From contig NZ_WOTB01000027.1 of assembly GCF_011516835.1 (NCBI RefSeq), forward strand, positions 1-46,313: a DNA stretch of 46,313 bases, read 5' to 3'. This stretch comes from Acetobacter musti. Its GTDB lineage: Bacteria > Pseudomonadota > Alphaproteobacteria > Acetobacterales > Acetobacteraceae. Positions 44,737-46,313 of this stretch are shown piece by piece. The position numbers were made by a program, and so were the translations under genes. The notes under the pieces are model-generated. The model had not been told where the DNA came from. It saw only the letters and a list, made by a program, of their open reading frames with translations, and did not search any database. The number at the start of each line of letters is the position of its first letter. Within the stretch, counting starts at the first letter, position 1.

Positions 44737-44759
44737 GCTGACCGATCGGTTCGGTCAGC
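44737..44759. promoter_or_regulatory. TetR operator candidate between regulator and efflux gene
   Basis: GCTGACCGA, spacer TCGGT, TCGGTCAGC: a perfect 9-bp inverted repeat with a 5-base spacer (23 bases), of TetR-operator size. It lies 65 bases before the TetR gene start and about 155 bases before the efflux gene start. Confidence 0.7.
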
Positions 44760-44914
44760 GTCAAGGACGGATCAGAATACCTCCGGAAACTGCCCATGTC
44801 AGATACGGAGAGGAATGGCAGACAGGATGGATTTTCCATTCTGTCATCCGCCCGGCGGTGACAGCGGTACCGGAGAGGAAGCATGGCAGGGACGTCGATT
44901 GTGAGAGGCGGAAG

Positions 44915-46313
44915 GTGAGAACAGTAAAGTCTAAGTGGGTTCTGACCGGGCTTGCCATGCTTCTTTCGGGCTGCGCCGTGGGACCGAATTACCAGAAACC
45001 GCAGACATGGACGCCGCCACGATGGCGGTCCACTCTGACGGCTGATCAGAAAACCGCCAGCATCACAGTGCCTGACGCGCCTGATGCTGAGTGGTGGAAT
45101 GTGTTCCACGATGCAGAGCTTTCGTCACTTGAACAGCGGCTCGCCTCGCAGAATCTGGATGTCCAGCGGGCTGCCGAGCAACTGGCCCAGAGTCGGGCGC
45201 AGCTTGTCCTTGCCGGCGCTGAGCGGTTTCCCGGCCTCAGCGCCAACGGGTCCTATGCCCGTAACCAGTACAGCACGAAGACGCTTCAGCGGATCGTATC
45301 CCGTATCGGTGAAAGTACGGGAGGCGGTGTCGGGGAACTGCTGAATCAGTCGGCCAGCAATGCGAGTATTCCGTTGCTTGATCGCTGGCGGGATGGGCTC
45401 GATGCGACCTGGGAGGTCGATCTGTGGGGGCGGGTGCGTCGTCAGTATGAGGCGGCACAGGCCTATCTTGATGAAAGCGGCGAGCAGCGGCGTTCACTGC
45501 TGATTGCGCGTGAGGCGGATCTGGCGAGCGATTATATGATGCTCCGGGGTCTGCAGGAGCGTCTTCGAGTGATGCGCGCCAACCGGGACGATGCGGAGAA
45601 AATGCTGGCGCTGAGCACGGCGCGATATCAGGCTGGTCTTGTCAGCGAGCTTGACGAGCAGACTGCCCGTTCGCAGGTCGAGGCCATATCGGCGGATATT
45701 CCGCAGCTGGAACAGCAGGTTACTTTGCAGATCAATGCGATCAGCCTGCTGATGGGGTCGCCGCCAGGCACCCTGACTGCCGAACTGTCATCGACGGCTG
45801 CCATTCCTCCGGTTCCACCCCGCGTTCCTGTCGGGATTCCATCGGATCTTGCGCGGCGGCGCCCCGATATTCGTGCTGCGGACGCCCAGCTTCATGCGGC
45901 GACGGCTGAAGTGGGGCAGGCTGAGGCGGATTTCTATCCCAAGGTCACGATCGACGCGAGTTTTGGCTTTCAGTCCCTGTCGTTCCGCGACATGGGATTC
46001 TGGAACGCGCGGGCCTGGAATGTCGGGCCATCTATTACGCTCCCGATTTTTCAGGGGGGGCGTCTGTCGGGGCAGCTTGAGCTGAAAAAGGCGGCGCAGA
46101 AAGACGCCGCGATTGCCTACCGCAAGACGGTATTATCTGCGTGGAAGGACGTTGATGATGCACTGACGGTGTATTCGAAGGATCAGGCCCGGCGGGAAGA
46201 ATTGTCTGCGCAGGTGGGCACCAACCGTCGATCTTATGTACTGGCGTCGGAGCAGTATCGTCACGGGATGACGAATTTCCTCAATGTGCTCGATTCTGAG
46301 CGCCGTGTGCTGC
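44915..46313 (+). CDS. Outer-membrane efflux factor lipoprotein (NodT/OprM family), incomplete
   Basis: About 466 codons are visible and the frame is open at the window edge, so the C-terminus is missing. It starts with GTG at 44915 behind AGAGGCGGAA, giving VRTVKSKWVLTGLAMLLSGCAVGPNYQKP: a lipoprotein signal (lipidated C20) with the family's CAVGPNYxxP. Further signatures are AEWWNVFHDAELSSLE, LDRWRDGLDATWEVDLWGRVRR and LARRRPDIRAADAQL. It forms the outer-membrane channel of an RND or MFS tripartite pump; partner genes should lie downstream. Divergent TetR and its operator point to drug or solvent induction. Confidence 0.93.
   Translation, partial: MRTVKSKWVLTGLAMLLSGCAVGPNYQKPQTWTPPRWRSTLTADQKTASITVPDAPDAEWWNVFHDAELSSLEQRLASQNLDVQRAAEQLAQSRAQLVLAGAERFPGLSANGSYARNQYSTKTLQRIVSRIGESTGGGVGELLNQSASNASIPLLDRWRDGLDATWEVDLWGRVRRQYEAAQAYLDESGEQRRSLLIAREADLASDYMMLRGLQERLRVMRANRDDAEKMLALSTARYQAGLVSELDEQTARSQVEAISADIPQLEQQVTLQINAISLLMGSPPGTLTAELSSTAAIPPVPPRVPVGIPSDLARRRPDIRAADAQLHAATAEVGQAEADFYPKVTIDASFGFQSLSFRDMGFWNARAWNVGPSITLPIFQGGRLSGQLELKKAAQKDAAIAYRKTVLSAWKDVDDALTVYSKDQARREELSAQVGTNRRSYVLASEQYRHGMTNFLNVLDSERRVL

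Overview
The window looks like chromosome of an acetic acid bacterium (Acetobacteraceae, Alphaproteobacteria). The grounds are the housekeeping order ruvC-ruvA-ruvB-ybgC-tolQ-tolR-tolA-tolB-pal-cpoB-tilS-ftsH-folP, the moderate GC content with AT-rich intergenic islands, a CHCC zinc-finger protein of alphaproteobacterial type, and a levansucrase. This is an inference from gene content; there is no rRNA gene or marker alignment here, so the genus is open (Gluconobacter, Asaia, Kozakia, Komagataeibacter and relatives are all possible).

Layout. 1-102: C-terminal tail of an IS5-type transposase. 283-4045: an NsrR-type Fe-S regulator, convergent with a membrane PAS-GGDEF-EAL protein, behind a heme-oxygenase-like diiron-type protein. 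4580-14065 (minus strand): polA, then an SCO-like protein that has lost its copper ligands, a peptide-binding protein, a possible small ORF, and the two permeases and two ATPases of a peptide ABC importer; most junctions are tight or overlapping. 14066-14567: a strongly structured non-coding stretch that resembles a compact cobalamin riboswitch, then a CHCC zinc-finger gene. 14705-15944: a lipoprotein alpha/beta hydrolase and tRNA-Arg(CCG).

15945-21250 is an accessory-looking stretch directly downstream of the tRNA. It has long AT-rich gaps, a levansucrase without signal peptide, an acyltransferase-3 membrane protein, a secreted protein of unknown function and a 38-residue lipoprotein. 21251-25975 carries an MFS exporter, the periplasmic methionine-sulfoxide reductase MsrPQ and an exported amidohydrolase. 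26107-29568 (minus strand) holds two paralogous glycosyltransferases on either side of a sulfotransferase, suggesting a sulfated surface glycan.

29756-42909 is the conserved core: Holliday-junction processing (RuvCAB), the Tol-Pal envelope system with YbgC and CpoB, tRNA-Ile lysidine synthetase, FtsH and dihydropteroate synthase. The last part has cysE, a TetR regulator, and a divergent outer-membrane efflux factor that runs off the window end, with a clear palindromic operator candidate between the two.

Most surprising items: the cobalamin-riboswitch-like RNA with no obvious target gene, the SCO homologue with serines in place of both copper cysteines, the signal-less levansucrase island beside tRNA-Arg, the glycosyltransferase-sulfotransferase-glycosyltransferase cluster, and the 38-residue lipoprotein. 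All functional calls are by eye from motifs; no database search was run.
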